This document shows positions 9,332 to 18,274 of a stretch of 64,000 nt of DNA, in pieces. The DNA is taken from positions 3,906,001-3,970,000 of the forward strand of contig NZ_CP092462.1 in the NCBI RefSeq assembly GCF_022387135.1, in the 5' to 3' direction. The DNA is from Comamonas sp. B21-038 (GTDB lineage Bacteria; Pseudomonadota; Gammaproteobacteria; Burkholderiales; Burkholderiaceae_C). The translations under genes were made by a program, and so were the position numbers. The notes beneath the pieces were generated by a model, which saw only the letters and a list, made by a program, of their open reading frames with translations, was not told where the DNA came from and made no database searches. Every line of letters begins with the position of its first letter. The stretch's first letter is position 1.

Positions 9332-9714
9332 TCAATACTTCTGCAATTCGCCATCAAGCACCACATTCAACTCATCTACACCTGGAGTCATCCCTTTACC
9401 CTCAGGCTTGAAAAAACCCCAGGCAATACCCCATCTTTTTTAAGTTTAGGGAACAAATCCTCCATCAACTCTGCAAGCGTAATAAGACGTGGCTCATAAC
9501 CATCCCACTCACTGACTGCACATAACAGCGCATAGTCTTTGGCTGGCCAAAGTGGAAATACCGTAACACCATCATTCGTAGCGGCAAGAGCCCACCCACC
9601 TTGATAAAGACCCTAGACTTTTTGCCTATCGGCAACAATTTTGACAAAGTGATCAAAACGCTTCTTATCAGGCAGTGCGAGAACAGACTCAATCTGCTTA
9701 GAACTTAATACCAT
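9332..9714 (-). pseudogene. Broken DUF2750 family gene (nonsense codon plus frameshift)
   Basis: Reading from ATG 9714 gives a DUF2750-like protein: a KRFDHFVKIVADRQKV segment, then an in-frame TAG at 9613-9615 where family members have a Trp (TGG), then GLYQGGWALAATNDG and VFPLWPAKDYALLCA, and ITLAELMEDLFPKLKKDG. Near the end one base is missing in the A-run 9411-9416 (T-run on the coding strand). Restoring it continues as a FKPEGKG motif and a VDELNVVLDGEL end with a stop at 9332. With the base restored the gene would be 127 codons. Two independent lesions indicate decay. DUF2750 genes are frequent in toxin-immunity loci, so this may be a relic immunity gene. Confidence 0.85.
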
Positions 9715-9851
9715 GGCTGCAGTTATCTCCTTTAGCCACTACGACAAAGTATCAGAGTGTGCAACCTGACTGCGAACCTGGAGCACAACCCTTTTGCCAT
9801 TTTCAGTCAACTGGGGATTTTAGATAACGTAACGCGGATCAAAGGACTTCT

Positions 9852-10247
9852 TCATTTTGCCAACTGGACAAGCAGATCATTGATGTTTTCGGCGACACGT
9901 TTGGCATATCGAAGATTCATACCAATGAACGGAATCCGAACTACTGGCATAGTCGCCTCTCGCGTATCAAACCCATATCCTTCGCCACCACCATCAGACC
10001 CAAAAAGCACGATTCCAGGTGCGTACTTTTCGACTTCGTATTGCCGATTGAAGGTGGCCAGTTCCTCTGACTTCCAGAGAATCAAGTAGTTGTCGCCAAT
10101 GAAGCCTTCGCCTCCATCGTGTTCACCGATGAACTGCAAGTAATCAGATGGCAATGAACGACCAAGGGCAGCAATAGCAGCCTGGATTGCCGCACTAGAG
10201 GCTCTCTCGTTCAGTTGTCCATCCTTCAATACGTTTTGAATGCTCAT
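9852..10247 (-). CDS. SMI1/KNR4 (SUKH) family immunity-type protein
   Basis: A 131-residue protein of the SUKH superfamily, whose bacterial members often neutralise polymorphic toxins. Supporting motifs are LPSDYLQFIGEHDGGEGFIG (the conserved LPxxYxxFL...NGGEG pattern), YLILWKSEEL, and IVLFGSDGGGEGYGFDTR, followed by PVVRIPFIGM. It is intact, starts at ATG 10247 after CGGGAT, and lies 300 bp downstream of the candidate immunity gene of the Rhs tip. It may be a spare immunity gene left from an earlier toxin tip. Which toxin it blocks cannot be deduced. Confidence 0.85.
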   Translation of the reverse strand: MSIQNVLKDGQLNERASSAAIQAAIAALGRSLPSDYLQFIGEHDGGEGFIGDNYLILWKSEELATFNRQYEVEKYAPGIVLFGSDGGGEGYGFDTREATMPVVRIPFIGMNLRYAKRVAENINDLLVQLAK

Positions 10248-10551
10248 TTGTCGATCCCGTTATTGACCGCCTACGTCTCTCACTAGTTAATTCCACCATA
10301 GTGACTTGCTGACGATGAACATCACGAGGAATCCCAGCACGAGGAACAAGCTAGCGGGTCTCACATTACTGCAACGCCGAGCGGCGCTCGCTGAAGATCA
10401 TTCAGCTCGACCCCAAGGCCAAGCGCCAGATCACCTAGCAGTCACTCTGTTCATTTATTGAGTGGGAGAACTCAAGCAGCCCAGGTCGCCGTTCGCAAGC
10501 CTTAAGCTTGCGCGCAGGTTGACAAGGGCCGCTGATGGCACTCCTCGTTTT
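10248..10551. other. Intergenic region with possible gene remnants
   Basis: About 300 bp between the SUKH gene and the EF-Tu-like gene. On the minus strand, 10287-10364 encodes a 25-residue hydrophobic peptide starting GTG (RPASLFLVLGFLVMFIVSK core), which could be a tiny membrane peptide or the tail of a lost gene; no ribosome-binding site is visible. On the plus strand, 10379-10438 reads ERRSLKIIQLDPKAKRQIT then stop, with GC-rich codons unlike the surroundings, resembling the end of a deleted gene. Both readings are tentative. Confidence 0.3.
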
Positions 10552-10845
10552 TTAGCTTTCAAAGATTTGGACTACTTGTGCATCTGCGATATTGCGCCCT
10601 TCCCACAAATGCACCGGTGTGCCGGGCTTCATCTTGGGTAGTGCCTTATCGCGGTACAAAAACTTTACGGGCACTTCATAACATTCACCCAATTCAAGAC
10701 GACGGCCACCCAGAAGTAAGCGACAGTCGAATCCTTCACCGTCAACGAACAATGGGCATGAGTAGAACTGCCCCTGGACTGGAGTCTCTCGTCCACCTTC
10801 GGACGTATGCAAGAAGCGCACACTGATGATGATGTCAGGCTTCAT
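10552..10845 (-). CDS. EF-Tu domain III-like small protein, candidate immunity for the Rhs toxin
   Basis: A 97-residue protein whose pattern follows the C-terminal beta-barrel domain of elongation factor Tu. The N-terminal strand is followed by EGGRETP (residues 16-22) and QFY (26-28), as in EF-Tu EGGRHTP...QFYF. The end, HLWEGRNIADAQVVQIF, parallels the EF-Tu FAIREGGRTVGAGVV end. There is no GTPase domain. The ATG lies 3 bp after the toxin stop codon, the spacing typical of translationally coupled toxin-immunity pairs. Immunity function is inferred from position. A role as a decoy of EF-Tu is possible but speculative. Confidence 0.65.
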   Translation of the reverse strand: MKPDIIISVRFLHTSEGGRETPVQGQFYSCPLFVDGEGFDCRLLLGGRRLELGECYEVPVKFLYRDKALPKMKPGTPVHLWEGRNIADAQVVQIFES

Positions 10846-10848
10846 AAA

Positions 10849-11877
10849 TCAGAACCCCAAGGGTGGCAAAACACTGTTATCCACAACGGTTGGCGTCAGA
10901 CCCTTTAAACGGTCTGTCGGCAAAACCCAAGCAGGAATGCCGCCATCAACCGTAGCTGGAGATAAGCCTTTGAAAACGCTGTTCGGAACCTGGGTCCGAA
11001 CTGTCGTGTAAGGCGCATCACCAAACGCTCTGACAGCTTGTTTGGCATAAGCGGAAGCATCTGCAGCCGAAGTCGTGAAGTACTTACCTTCAATTCCGGC
11101 GATGTTGTTGAAGGCACCTGTCTTATTGATGTTAGCCAGTTCAGCAGGCCCGACAGCACGATAGAGCGTCGTTGTTCCCTTTGCGGCAGCAGCACCGACG
11201 GCAGCCGCTCCCCCCGCCAAAGCAGCGCCACCTAACGCCTCCCCTGCTGCAATCTCACCAGCTACGATGCCAACCCTTGAGGCATTCACAGTAGCAGTGA
11301 CGGCAAACCTCAAAGCTACTGTTCTAGCAGCATGCGCCGTTGCAGTCAGCGCAAAGGGGATTAGAAAGGCAATGCGCCCATCCGGATCTAGATATTTAGT
11401 GGGATTGTTGTTCCCATACGCATAACGGTTGAAGCTGTGCAGGTTTCCGTCCTGGTAGTCAACCGGGTCTATACCAAGAAACCGCCCAATCCCAGGATCG
11501 TAGTAGCGCGCTCCAAAATACTGCATGGTGGTGTCGGCATCTTGCTCTTTGCCGTGAAACCACTGGGTCTGCGCTTCGCTCTCTGGCTGCCACTCCGTCT
11601 TTTGGCCGTAGGCGAAATATGATTCCTTCCAGAGCACATTGCCGGCAGCATCGGTTGCGGCAAGCGGGCTGCCGCTGATGTCACTATGGATGTAGGTGAC
11701 GGTCTCCTTGGCGGTGGCCAATCCACCTGTGGCTAAGAGCATGCTGCTGATGGCGACGATTAACATCGCTCTCAGCCACACACTAGGTTTGCGCCGTGTG
11801 GTGCTTCTCTGCCAGAAGGCTGAGATCGACCGGAGGAATAAACCGATCGGGGACGATTGCTTCAAGTGCTGTTCCAT
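10849..11877 (-). CDS. Exported Rhs C-terminal core with ART-like toxin domain
   Basis: A 342-residue protein. Residues 1-34 are basic, and about 36-56 form a hydrophobic Sec signal or anchor ending in LATA. Residues 60-168 are the end of an Rhs core, from YIHSDISGSPLAATDAAG through ARYYDPGIGRFLGIDP and YAYGNNNPTKYLDPDGR. Residues 169-235 are Ala-rich and hydrophobic. Residues 236-342 form the variable tip: TLYRAVGPAELANI, then GKYFTTSAADASAYA, then a strand (TTVRTQVPNSVF). The Arg and (S/T)TS-like positions suggest an ADP-ribosyltransferase-like fold, but no clear catalytic Glu was identified. Normally this piece is fused to the Rhs core; here it is a separate gene with its own export signal. 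Confidence 0.75.
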   Translation of the reverse strand: MEQHLKQSSPIGLFLRSISAFWQRSTTRRKPSVWLRAMLIVAISSMLLATGGLATAKETVTYIHSDISGSPLAATDAAGNVLWKESYFAYGQKTEWQPESEAQTQWFHGKEQDADTTMQYFGARYYDPGIGRFLGIDPVDYQDGNLHSFNRYAYGNNNPTKYLDPDGRIAFLIPFALTATAHAARTVALRFAVTATVNASRVGIVAGEIAAGEALGGAALAGGAAAVGAAAAKGTTTLYRAVGPAELANINKTGAFNNIAGIEGKYFTTSAADASAYAKQAVRAFGDAPYTTVRTQVPNSVFKGLSPATVDGGIPAWVLPTDRLKGLTPTVVDNSVLPPLGF

Positions 11878-11890
11878 GGTTCTGCTCCAT

Positions 11891-12325
11891 TCAGTTTTCT
11901 TGCGTGCAAAGCACTTGGTTTTCGTCTGTCAGCTGCCGCGCCTCTTCTTGGGTGACGGCTCTGGTGGTGCAGGTCTCAGGGGTACTTACCGTGCTACCGA
12001 CCAGTTTTGGGATGCCCTGGAGCTTGCGGGCCTCATATTTCATCTGCCCTGCATTGACTGCGGTCTTGGCTGTCTCCATGCCATGCGGTATTGCCCATAC
12101 CGGCAGGGGAATGGATTCAGGAGCCGCCTTCAGATCACTGGTTTGCAAAGGAGCAGAGGGCTTGTTGTCTGGTAGCTCGATCGTTATGCCGCTGCCAGCG
12201 GGAACCACCACCGCCTGGGCATAGGCAGCACCTGCAAACAGGCTCAACGACAGCAACAAGGCCAGAGATCCAAAGTGTGTGCAGATGGGAGAGCACATAG
12301 GCCGCGATGTATGCGAGTTATTCAT
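11891..12325 (-). CDS. Secreted 144-residue protein of unknown function inside a split Rhs locus
   Basis: The N-terminus is a classical Sec signal (SLALLLSLSLFAGAAYAQ, cleavage after AYA at about residue 36). The mature part starts with a beta-like VVVPAGSGITIEL segment, then a Pro-rich stretch, and ends with two Cys (ETCTTRA and VLCTQEN) that could form a disulfide in the periplasm. I recognise no family. It begins 19 bp after the Rhs core stop (AAGGAT upstream of its ATG) and its stop is 13 bp before the tip gene. It therefore sits exactly where an intact Rhs protein would continue. It may be a linker, chaperone or structural part of the complex; that is inference. Confidence 0.7.
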   Translation of the reverse strand: MNNSHTSRPMCSPICTHFGSLALLLSLSLFAGAAYAQAVVVPAGSGITIELPDNKPSAPLQTSDLKAAPESIPLPVWAIPHGMETAKTAVNAGQMKYEARKLQGIPKLVGSTVSTPETCTTRAVTQEEARQLTDENQVLCTQEN

Positions 12326-12344
12326 GGCGTAGATCCTTGGTGGT

Positions 12345-15300
12345 TTAGTTCATCTCGATGCTGCGTTCCGCCACTTGGCGCCACCCCAGATAGATAAGCT
12401 CTTTGCGCAGACTCGACTCCATGGTCTGCATGAGCAAGCCTCGTGAGTCATGCAAATACTGGGTGGTGCCCTGCGCGGCTACGGTCTGAGCCCGCATGTT
12501 GGAGCCGTCGTAGTCATGCAGCTTTTCCAGTGCCGTCCCACAATCGGTGCAGCGCAGGTTGTTAGCACGGTCGTGTCCAAATGTGTTGTATCCGTTGGCA
12601 CTCACATTACCCGCCCGGTCATATTCAAAGCTTCGAGAGAAACCACCTGCTACCCCTGTGAGCAGTCCTGTTGCAGTGTCGTAGGTGTAGGTGTTGAGAC
12701 CCGTAGGTGTACGCAAATACGTTAGATTTCCGGTCCTGTCGTACCAGTACTGGCGGTTAACTTTGGTCGTTGCCTCCGTGATAAGGCGGTCCAGCTTGTC
12801 GTATGCGAATGCCCTTGCGTATACGCCATCAGCCAGTTCGTTAATGTTGACCATGTTCCCGACGGGATCATAGACATAGGTGCTATTCACAAATCGGCTG
12901 GAGCCTTGGCCATATGTCAAATCTGAGGGCCACTGCCGGCTATTGATGCCCATAGTGGAGACCACGCCATTGGCATAGCTGATTTGGCTGGGCATTCCAT
13001 TCGGGTGGTAGTCCACACTATGTATATAAGGCAGTACTGCACGTGCTCGCCCAAATGCATCAGGCTCGTAGCTGACCTGATTGCCTGATGGGTAGGTGAT
13101 AGACGCCAGCGCTTCATTGCTGTCGTAGGCATAACCCAATGTTTGGGTGCTTGCACCGACGCTCAGGCTTTCTTTGGTGATCTTGTTGTTTTCGTCATAG
13201 CTGAAGCTGCGCGAAATATCGCCGCTTAGTGAGACAACTAGATTGCCGTTGGCATCATAGGTATTCTTCACTGCAGGGGCATTTGGCACCGCCGCATCTT
13301 CCGAGCTGGGATAGCTGATATCTGTCAGCCGATTGCGACTGTCGTAAGCGTATATGGTTGCTGGGCCTGTTCCGATCCTCTGGCTTATCAGGTTCCCAAT
13401 AGCATCCCTCTCAAAAGTTGTTGTGCCTATTTCAGGATCAGTTTTTGAAGTCAGGAAATAGCGACTGTCATAGCCATAACCGCGGGTTTTTCCATCCATA
13501 CTCACCGCCGTTAGCTGCCCAAGAATATTCCTGGTCTGGCGTACATCGGCAATCGCGAACAAACTTCCATTTACCGATTCACCTGCAGCGAGCCGGACCC
13601 GTTCACGCTTATCAGGATCAGAGTAAGCCCTGTAATAGTCGATCGAAGCACGCCCCGTGGAATCCTGGTTCACCACATATAGGTTGCCATAGCTGGTGTA
13701 GTTGATATGTTGGGCATTTGTCGTGCGTACCGGATTACCATTGAGAGTAGCGATAACCCTGCTTAATCCATCGTAGACATAACCCGTCCCCATCATACTG
13801 TTGGGATAGGATTGATGGATGAGTTCACCCATCACGTTGTGACTGTAGTTGACCCAGACAGGTACCTCTCCTGGGGCACTTGCCTCTCGACGAAGGGTAC
13901 GGCCAAGCCCATCAAAGGAGGTGGCATCGGTCATACCACCTCTTTCCACCACACGGGTATTTGGAGTCCAAGCCACGGATATCACTGCCCCACTTGGCTT
14001 TGCAACCGAAGTGACACGATTTAGCATATCGTAGGTAAACTTGGTAGTATTCCCCCGGGCATCTGTCTCAGAAATAACATTACCGGCGTCATCGACAGAT
14101 CTACTGACAGTGGAGCCATCAGCATATGTTTCTTTTTTTGGAATACCTCGATGATAATCAGAAAAGCTATCTAATTGCCCTAGTGCATTAATCTTGGTAG
14201 CGACATCGCCTGTTGAATGGTATGTTGCTGAGCTTACAGCCCCAGCGACACTCTCCAACACCACATTCCCATTCGCATCAAACTGGCGTTTGGTTTCATG
14301 CCGCTCCCCCTCACTGACCATAACAGCACTTGCAATGCTATTTATTAGCCATTTATCCGTATCAACATGGTAACTGAGCGTATTCTCTCTAGTGTAAGTT
14401 CGGTCTGCAAAATTCGTCCCTACCTCCACCACTTTACGTGCATTACCATATTCATCGAAATCAGATTTCGTTAGCGTGAAGCGCTCCCCGACCCGACTTT
14501 TACTCTCAATGCGAGGGACACGCGCCACGGGATTAAAGCTGTTGCTTGTATAGTTTTGGGCTACTACGTCTATTTGGCTAGAGATCACAAAATCCTGATA
14601 GGCCAGCAATACGTTTTCATGGTCACTGGTACGTCCAAGATAGATGCCAACAGATGTTGGAGCCTGACGTACAGAGTGGTAGCCTGCATGATAATGCTCA
14701 ACAACTTTTCCAGCTGGATCTGTAACCTGGGTAATATTGACCTGGCTTCTGTCATCCGGAGGCATGCTGTACGAATGTGTTACTGAGGTGCCAACACGAT
14801 TCACAGGCAGCTCGTTAGCAGCGACTCTATAAACGTAATTCCAATTCCCGGACTGACTCTCTTCTGAGCCAGCCTTGGCAATTTTCCCTGTAACTACAGT
14901 GCTTTGGCGACTACGCGGTGTTCCAGCCAAGAAGTCAACGTGACCGTAGCGGTAGTCAATAGTCCCACCGCTCGGATAACTCACCTTGCTGAGTGACCCC
15001 ACGCCAGGAGTAGCTTCATAGCTGTAATTCCAGGAATGACCATCGGGTCTTTTTACGGCCGTCAAGTAATTGCGAGACCCTGCACCTGGAGCAAGAGTGT
15101 ATTCCCACTCGCGCGAGTTACCCACATCAACGACCTTGGACAGCTTTGAATCGACATAATTGAAATGCAAGCCCCGTCCGTCACTTGTTGCGACCTTAGT
15201 CATCGCCATGACACCGTTTTCCAGAAATTGATAACTGATGTTGAACCAGTTGCCATTCCTATCGGTGATTCTCTCAGGATAGTAAGCCGTTTGCTTGCTG

Positions 15301-15952
15301 CTTACTGCCCCAAAGGAATTCCCTTTCTTGGTCATTTGATAGCTGTGACCATCAGGAGATTGGACAATAAAAACGCCCTCAATACACTTGGCACGCCAGA
15401 AATCTTTGGTCATCCAAGTCAAATGGCCATCAAATGCTTGCTCGTAGAAAATTTGCCGGCTTCCATCCGATTTTTCGAATACGGGGTTGGCGGAAGCGAC
15501 TGTCCACGAAGAAGAACACAAAGCTTTATTGGACCCTCTTAGCACGCGCCCCATATGCATGGTCCACCCGAGCCCAACAGGGCTGTATTCAAAGTCAGTC
15601 CATGCCGAAGTCGTGGCGAAGGGATCATCGATACTGTTATAGCTACGTTGGATGGCAAGATCCATCCCCCATTTCCAGGAATTACCAAGTCGGTGACTGT
15701 ATAACTTAATTTCCCGGTAAAAGTACTTATCGTCTCATTAGGAGAGTGCGATACAGACCCACCTAATGACGCAGCTTTTTCTTCGAAAAAGTCAGGGATA
15801 CTGGGAAGGCTTGATTCGTCCGATTGAGCATAGGCGCCCTGGACAACCATTAGTGCTGCAGCATAGATGGCTGAGTGACTAACTCTTTTTTGACGATATC
15901 CAGGTGTTTTTTTAACTTCCCCTTGAGAGCCCCGATCAAATATCCCTGACAT
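12345..15952 (-). pseudogene. Sec-exported Rhs (YD-repeat) core protein, frameshifted near the 5' end
   Basis: From ATG 15952 (strong AGAGGAG site) the frame encodes a Sec signal ending in GAYAQ, then a GKLSYTVTDLVIPGNGG segment. The rest of the Rhs protein (AIQRSYNSIDDPF, then many YD repeats such as YDSRNRLTDI and YDRTGNLTYL) continues in another frame down to 12345. Adding one C to the run at 15666-15670 restores a single 1202-codon gene, with GNGG joining MDLAIQRSYN. Without it the 1106-codon body (12345-15665) lacks a signal. The gene ends in YLGWRQVAERSIEMN, where Rhs proteins normally run on into the tip now encoded separately. The lesion may be real or an assembly error in a homopolymer. 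Confidence 0.8.
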
Positions 15953-16612
15953 AGTTTCTCCTCTTGAGGCAGCCAAGACCGTAACCACTCCCACTCGCTT
16001 CGGAGTGTGATATACGGTTGGCGCACTCATGTATGGTGTAAAGAAGCAGTTCGATTTTTGCCAAAAGCCATCAGTCTTTAGCAATCGTTAACCACTATTT
16101 ACTTAGGAGAAGTGTCAGATTGATGTATGTCTACGAGACAGCAATGGACTTAAGTTGCAAGCGGGAGGGCGCTCTCCCACTGCATCCATCGAAGTAAACG
16201 CAAACAAACATTTCTTGAATTTCGATTTATTTCAACGCACAAATGGATTAAAAAAAACTGCAACTTAATGCAAATTTAGGTGCCACATCAATTAATCAAA
16301 CTAATATGATATTTTCTTATCCAACTTGATAAATCCACATTAACAATAAGCCATCTTGTTTACCACGCAAAGCATGTCGCCCCAGCGCCCTGCGATAGCA
16401 ACCATATTGCGCTAGATTCAATATGTTTATACCGATAAGCTACCGGAATAAAATTACAAATTGGTTTGCAGCTGTAAGTGTATTGCTAAGTGGCATTGGG
16501 CGCCTCAGTAGCTCAGTTCTGCCTCCGGAAAAGATGGGTTACAAAAAACTCGATTCGCTGATACACCGCTCCGCGTCTATCGCCCACGTTGGCGATTAGC
16601 CGGTAAAAGTGC
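15953..16612. other. AT-rich non-coding region upstream of the Rhs system
   Basis: Roughly 660 bp with no supported gene. The middle part (16200-16500) is much more AT-rich than the chromosome around it, with several A and T runs, the kind of DNA bound by H-NS/MvaT-type silencers. It must contain the promoter for the minus-strand Rhs genes. Near 16503-16520 a stretch resembles the D-arm of a tRNA (AGTAGCTCAG), but the rest of a cloverleaf is missing. The fmdB gene begins the GC-rich chromosome again at the right edge. Confidence 0.5.
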
Positions 16613-16981
16613 TCAATGGCTAATCATCCAAGGCCGATTCCCCACCTGGCTTTTCAGCGCCGGCTGCGCCGCCGCCGCAGCGCTGCTGGTCTTGGCGCCC
16701 CCGCTGCAACACCCACAGCCACTGGGATGCCGCAGCCGCCCATAGCTGCCCGCCGCAGGATCGTTATCCCGCGACATGCGCGGCGCATGGCGGGCGCGTT
16801 CGTTGACCTCGGCGGCGCGGCGCTGCTGGGGGGAGGTGCAGGCCAGGCGCGGGGCCTGGGTGATGACGCGCTCGGAGGCCGCGCCGCAGCGGGGGCAGGC
16901 GCAGGCCAGGTTGCGGTCGGACAGGCGGCGCAGCGCGTCGAACGCGCCGCAGTGCTGGCAGGCGTAGTCATAGGTGGGCAT
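16613..16981 (-). CDS. fmdB: FmdB-family zinc-ribbon protein
   Basis: A 122-residue protein starting MPTYDYACQHCGAFD, the classic FmdB opening, with paired CxxC motifs (CQHC and CACPRC) that form a single zinc ribbon. The C-terminal half is Ala/Ser-rich and includes CGCCSGG. ATG 16981 is preferred because it matches the family start and has AGGAG upstream; the longer frame to 17032 runs into a hairpin. In Methylophilus, fmdB lies beside the formamidase gene and was proposed to regulate it. It is the last gene of the urt-fmd cluster, 69 bp after fmdA. Confidence 0.88.
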   Translation of the reverse strand: MPTYDYACQHCGAFDALRRLSDRNLACACPRCGAASERVITQAPRLACTSPQQRRAAEVNERARHAPRMSRDNDPAAGSYGRLRHPSGCGCCSGGAKTSSAAAAAQPALKSQVGNRPWMISH

Positions 16982-17001
16982 CAAAGTCTCCTGCACAAAA
17001 G

Positions 17002-17030
17002 AATAAAAGCGGGCCGGCACAGCGGCCCGC
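17002..17030 (-). terminator. Stem-loop with U-rich tail between fmdA and fmdB
   Basis: An 8-bp GC-rich perfect inverted repeat (GCGGGCCG / CGGCCCGC, 6-nt loop) is followed on the minus strand by TTTTATTCTTTT. It lies after the fmdA stop and before fmdB. It can act as a partial intrinsic terminator that lowers fmdB expression relative to fmdA. Confidence 0.55.
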
Positions 17031-17050
17031 ATACGCGCGTCTTGCTCGTC

Positions 17051-18274
17051 TTACTTGTCGTACGAGATCGGCATATCGATGCTGCCGTCCAGGTACTTGA
17101 CCGGCCCTGCCGCGCTCGGGTTGATGTCGAAGTCAAAGATCTGCGTGGGCAGCCACAGGGTGGCGCAGGCATTGGGCACGTCCACCACGCCGCTGATATG
17201 GCCCTGCACCGGGGCGGTGCCGAGGATGGAATAGGCCTGGGCGCCGGAGTAGCCAAACTTCTTCAGGTACTCGATGGCGTTGAGGCAGGCCTGCTTGTAG
17301 GCCACGTTCACATCCAGGTAGTACTGCTTGCCCGATTCGTCAACGCTGATGCCTTCAAAGATCACATAGTCGTTGTAGGTCGGCACGATGGGGCTGGGCT
17401 TGAAGATGGGATTCTTGATGCCGTACTTGGCCATGCCGCCCTTGATGATGGACACCTTCATGTGTACCCAGCCGGCCATCTCGATCGCGCCGCAGAAGGT
17501 GATTTCGCCATCGCCCTGGCTGAAGTGCAGATCGCCCACCGACAGGCCCGCGCCATCGACATAGACCGGGAAGAAGATCTTGGAGCCGCGCGAGAGGTCC
17601 TTGATGTCGCAGTTGCCGCCATGCTCGCGCGGGGGCACGGTGCGCGCGCCGCTGGCAGCGGCCTTGTCGCGTGCCTCGCCCTTGAGCTGGCCCATGTGCG
17701 CCGTGGCCATGAACGGCGGGTTGGCCAGGTTGCCGTCGGGGTTGGTGTCGATCAGTGCCTGCTCGCGCGCATTCCAGGTCTCGAGCATCTTGGGATCGGG
17801 CAAGGTGCCGATCAGGCCCGGGTGGATCAGGCCGGCATAGCGCACGCCGGGGATGTGGCGCGATGTGGTGAACATGCCCTGGAAATCCCAGATCGATTTT
17901 TGCGCGGACGGAAAGTGGTCGGTCAGGAACCCGCCGCCGTTCTTCTGCGAGAAAAAGCCGTTGAAGCCCCACTGGCTCTCGTCCTTGGCGCCGATGTCGA
18001 GCAGGTCCACAACCAGCAGGTCGCCCGGCTCGGCGCCTTTGACGCCCACCGGGCCCGACAGGTAGTGCACCGTGGTCAGGTCCACATCGCGCACATCGTC
18101 GGCGCTGTCGTTGTTCTGGATGAAGCCCCCCGTCCAGTCGTAGGTCTCCAGCACAAAGTCATCGCCGGGGTTCACCCAGCAGGCCATCGGAATATCGGGG
18201 TGCCAGCGGTTGTGCACCTTCTCGTTGGAGGGGGCCGGTTGGGACAGATCAACCTTGATCAGGGTTTCGGGCAT
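17051..18274 (-). CDS. fmdA: Formamidase (acetamidase/formamidase family)
   Basis: A cytoplasmic amidase of 407 residues that hydrolyses formamide to formate and ammonia. The length equals the Methylophilus enzyme, and the sequence carries HNRWHPDIP, the GDLLVVDLLDIGA core, REHGGNCDIKDLSRGSKIFFPV and VDGAGLSVGDLHFSQGDGEI, typical of FmdA. The start at 18274 has AGGAG nine bases upstream, whereas the frame extension to 18298 has none. It is downstream of the urea/amide importer genes, so it probably acts on an imported amide to release ammonium. Confidence 0.93.
   Translation of the reverse strand: MPETLIKVDLSQPAPSNEKVHNRWHPDIPMACWVNPGDDFVLETYDWTGGFIQNNDSADDVRDVDLTTVHYLSGPVGVKGAEPGDLLVVDLLDIGAKDESQWGFNGFFSQKNGGGFLTDHFPSAQKSIWDFQGMFTTSRHIPGVRYAGLIHPGLIGTLPDPKMLETWNAREQALIDTNPDGNLANPPFMATAHMGQLKGEARDKAAASGARTVPPREHGGNCDIKDLSRGSKIFFPVYVDGAGLSVGDLHFSQGDGEITFCGAIEMAGWVHMKVSIIKGGMAKYGIKNPIFKPSPIVPTYNDYVIFEGISVDESGKQYYLDVNVAYKQACLNAIEYLKKFGYSGAQAYSILGTAPVQGHISGVVDVPNACATLWLPTQIFDFDINPSAAGPVKYLDGSIDMPISYDK

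Noticed and set aside
12345..15665. Annotating the Rhs shell as an intact gene starting at 15665
   Set aside because: The preceding signal peptide and first segment connect to it with one added base and have an excellent ribosome-binding site, so the short version is only the frameshifted remainder.
16490..16580. A tRNA gene
   Set aside because: Only a D-arm-like stretch is present; there is no acceptor stem pairing or T-arm GGTTCGA motif.
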